DNA from: Diacronema lutheri
Taxonomy: Eukaryota; Haptophyta; Pavlovophyceae; Pavlovales; Pavlovaceae
Length of the DNA stretch: 64,000 bases
Direction of reading: 5' to 3'
NCBI GenBank assembly: GCA_019448385.1
Contig: JAGTXO010000026.1
Coordinates: forward strand, 2,501 to 66,500
Shown: positions 62,801 through 64,000 of the stretch, piece by piece
Layout of the letters: each line of letters begins with the position of its first letter
Numbering within the stretch: the first letter of the stretch is position 1
Program-made: the position numbers and the translations under genes
The notes under the pieces: generated by a model
Told to the model about the DNA's origin: nothing
Database searches by the model: none
Seen by the model: the letters and a program-made list of their open reading frames with translations, nothing else

Positions 62801-64000
62801 CGGCGTCGCCTGTCGGCTGCCCGAGGTACGCGATCGCCCGCTCGACGGCCGCGCGCTCCGCACGCGCTGCGCTGTCGATCGCCGCATTGCCGACGGGCGC
62901 GCGCAGCGCCGCGATCGCGTCTTGCAACGCCGTCGCGTCGCCCGTCGCCGCCGCCGCCGTCACCGCCGCCGCGCTCGCGGTGCCGTGCGCGACGGCGTGC
63001 AGCGCGGCGGCGCGCGCGGCGGGGATGCGCCCGTCCAGCGCGAGCACGAGCGGCGGCCCGGCCGGCGTCTGCTGCCGCCGGTGCCGCCGGCTCGCAGCCG
63101 GGTGGTCGGCGCGCGCGCGCTCGAGCCGCGCGCGCCGCTCGACGACGCGCGCCCAGAAGGCCTGCACCCTCGGCTGCGCGAATGCAAGCCAGCCGGCGCC
63201 GCGCGTCACGACGTGCACGACGATCCGGTCCTCGTGCCTGAGGTACTGCACGTAGAGCGCTTTGCTCACGCCGAGGACGTGCATGCCGAGCTGCAGCTGA
63301 TCGCGGTGCGGCTGCGGCGGCCCGTCCTCGTGCGCCGTGGCGCCCGCCTTGGTGAGCGTCTTCACCTCGACGAGGACCTGCTCGTTGTTTTCGGGGAGGA
63401 TGGCGAGCCCGTCCGGCGAGAAGGCGAACGGCGCGCTCTTGTCGTGCGGGTCCGCACGCACCATCGGCAGGTTGCACACGACGGTGATGCCGTACGCGGC
63501 CGCCAGCTTGCGCAGCGCGACGGCCTCGCCGAGGATGCCCGCGGTCGTCGCCTTGGTCCGCACCTCGCGCCGCCGCCGGTGCACGTACTCGTCGGTGAGC
63601 GTCTCGTGCGCGACGCCGGCGTTGTCGTTCACGACGTCGCCAACCTTGCTGCCCGTGACCTCCTCCCATCGCTCGTCGTGCCAGCGCGGGCTGCGCTGCG
63701 CGGGCGCGCCCGCGCCGACGGCGTCGAGCACGCGGCGCAGCGCTGTGCCGTCGGGCGCAGCAGGCACGCGCGCGCGGTCCTGGGCCTCGCGAGCGTCGAG
63801 GACGCGGCCCGTAGTGGAATCTTGGGGTAGGTCGAGCTTGCTCGCCTCGCCGTAGCGGCTCTCCAGCTGGCGCGGTGCGTCGGCAGGGCCGCCGTCCGTG
63901 CGCGCACCCGACGCGCCCGCCAGTGCACGCGGCGCAGCGTCCGAGGCGCCCGCCGCGCCCGCGCCGCCGCCAATCGCGCCAGCGCACGCGCGCGCCGCGA
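56833..64000 (-). CDS. YqaJ-type nuclease / chromodomain / Fanzor (TnpB-like RuvC) fusion, 5' end off the window
   Basis: Exons 64000-58686 and 58557-56833 with a 128-bp phase-0 GT-AG intron; the frame is open off the right edge, so over 2340 residues. In order: (1) YqaJ-type PD-(D/E)xK nuclease at 63.7-63.2 kb, with GILGEAVALRKLA, FSPDGLAIL, VEVKTL and DQLQLGMHVLG; (2) about 3 kb of unassigned and Pro/Ala-rich sequence; (3) a chromodomain at 60.0-59.8 kb (YEVEAVVDERR, FRIRWRGYDESADTWEPE); (4) an alpha-helical region and the Fanzor core: Asp at 58033 in ADPNMGN, Glu at 57487 in VPEPYTS, a zinc ribbon ending ICPACNGG, and Asp at 57307 in HRDYNAARNI. An acidic/Gly tail ends GPKRGRR, a possible nuclear signal. 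Fanzors are eukaryotic RNA-guided DNA nucleases. All key residues look intact. Confidence 0.85.

Noticed and set aside
1-64000. tRNA, rRNA and CRISPR-like arrays
   Set aside because: Tandem repeats are minisatellites without unique spacers, and no cloverleaf or rRNA-like stretch was noticed in the gaps. A tRNAscan or Rfam run would be needed to be certain.

Overview
This is a gene-dense stretch of nuclear DNA from a very GC-rich eukaryote. About 23 protein genes lie on both strands, mostly less than 200 bp apart. Many have one to three short GT-AG introns (about 75-200 bp) that are even more GC-rich than the exons. A likely plastid-type bipartite presequence (gene at 35026), a predicted peroxisomal SKL tail, a centrosome/basal-body-type LRR protein and the intron style suggest a unicellular alga with a complex plastid. 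A haptophyte, perhaps pavlovophyte-like, is my best guess, but this is inferred from style and not proven. No tRNA, rRNA, CRISPR array or retroelement was seen.

Left part (1-17.4 kb). An unrecognised multi-span membrane protein runs off the left edge. Next come a nucleoside-hydrolase-like gene and then a striking two-domain gene (4545-7326, minus). Once spliced, that gene encodes a haem NO/O2-binding (H-NOX) domain with its proximal His and YxSxR motif, fused to a TIR-like domain with a WCxxE motif. After it lie an AAA+ ATPase, a small acidic protein, RTF2 with a ubiquitin-like N-terminus, a tiny probable mitochondrial membrane protein, a type II membrane glycosyltransferase and a membrane-bound zinc metalloprotease.

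Middle (17.5-54.2 kb). These are mostly housekeeping genes: the RNA polymerase I largest subunit head-to-head with ribosomal protein uL11 (RPL12), a peroxisomal acyl-CoA thioesterase head-to-head with an UNC-45-like myosin chaperone, a gamma-synergin-like AP-1 accessory protein with a DFGGF repeat array, a small plastid-type protein, an SPFH-like protein, an ECHDC1-like decarboxylase, a WD40 protein interrupted by minisatellites, a membrane-anchored family 1 beta-glucosidase, mitochondrial bL28, Rab5, a Lon N-domain protein, an LRR/coiled-coil centrosomal protein and CCT4. Nine neighbouring pairs are divergent with 37-174 bp between start codons, so shared bidirectional promoters look like the rule here.

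Right part (54.2-64 kb). A low-confidence region leads to a coiled-coil gene with heptad repeats and a different base composition. Then comes one very large minus-strand gene (56833 to beyond the right edge). It joins a YqaJ-type nuclease, long unassigned regions, a chromodomain and a Fanzor/TnpB-type RuvC nuclease with its D-E-D residues in place, all in one reading frame broken by a single intron. This and the H-NOX/TIR-like fusion are the two most novel items. Long homopolymer G/C runs and simple repeats fall almost only in introns or just outside genes.
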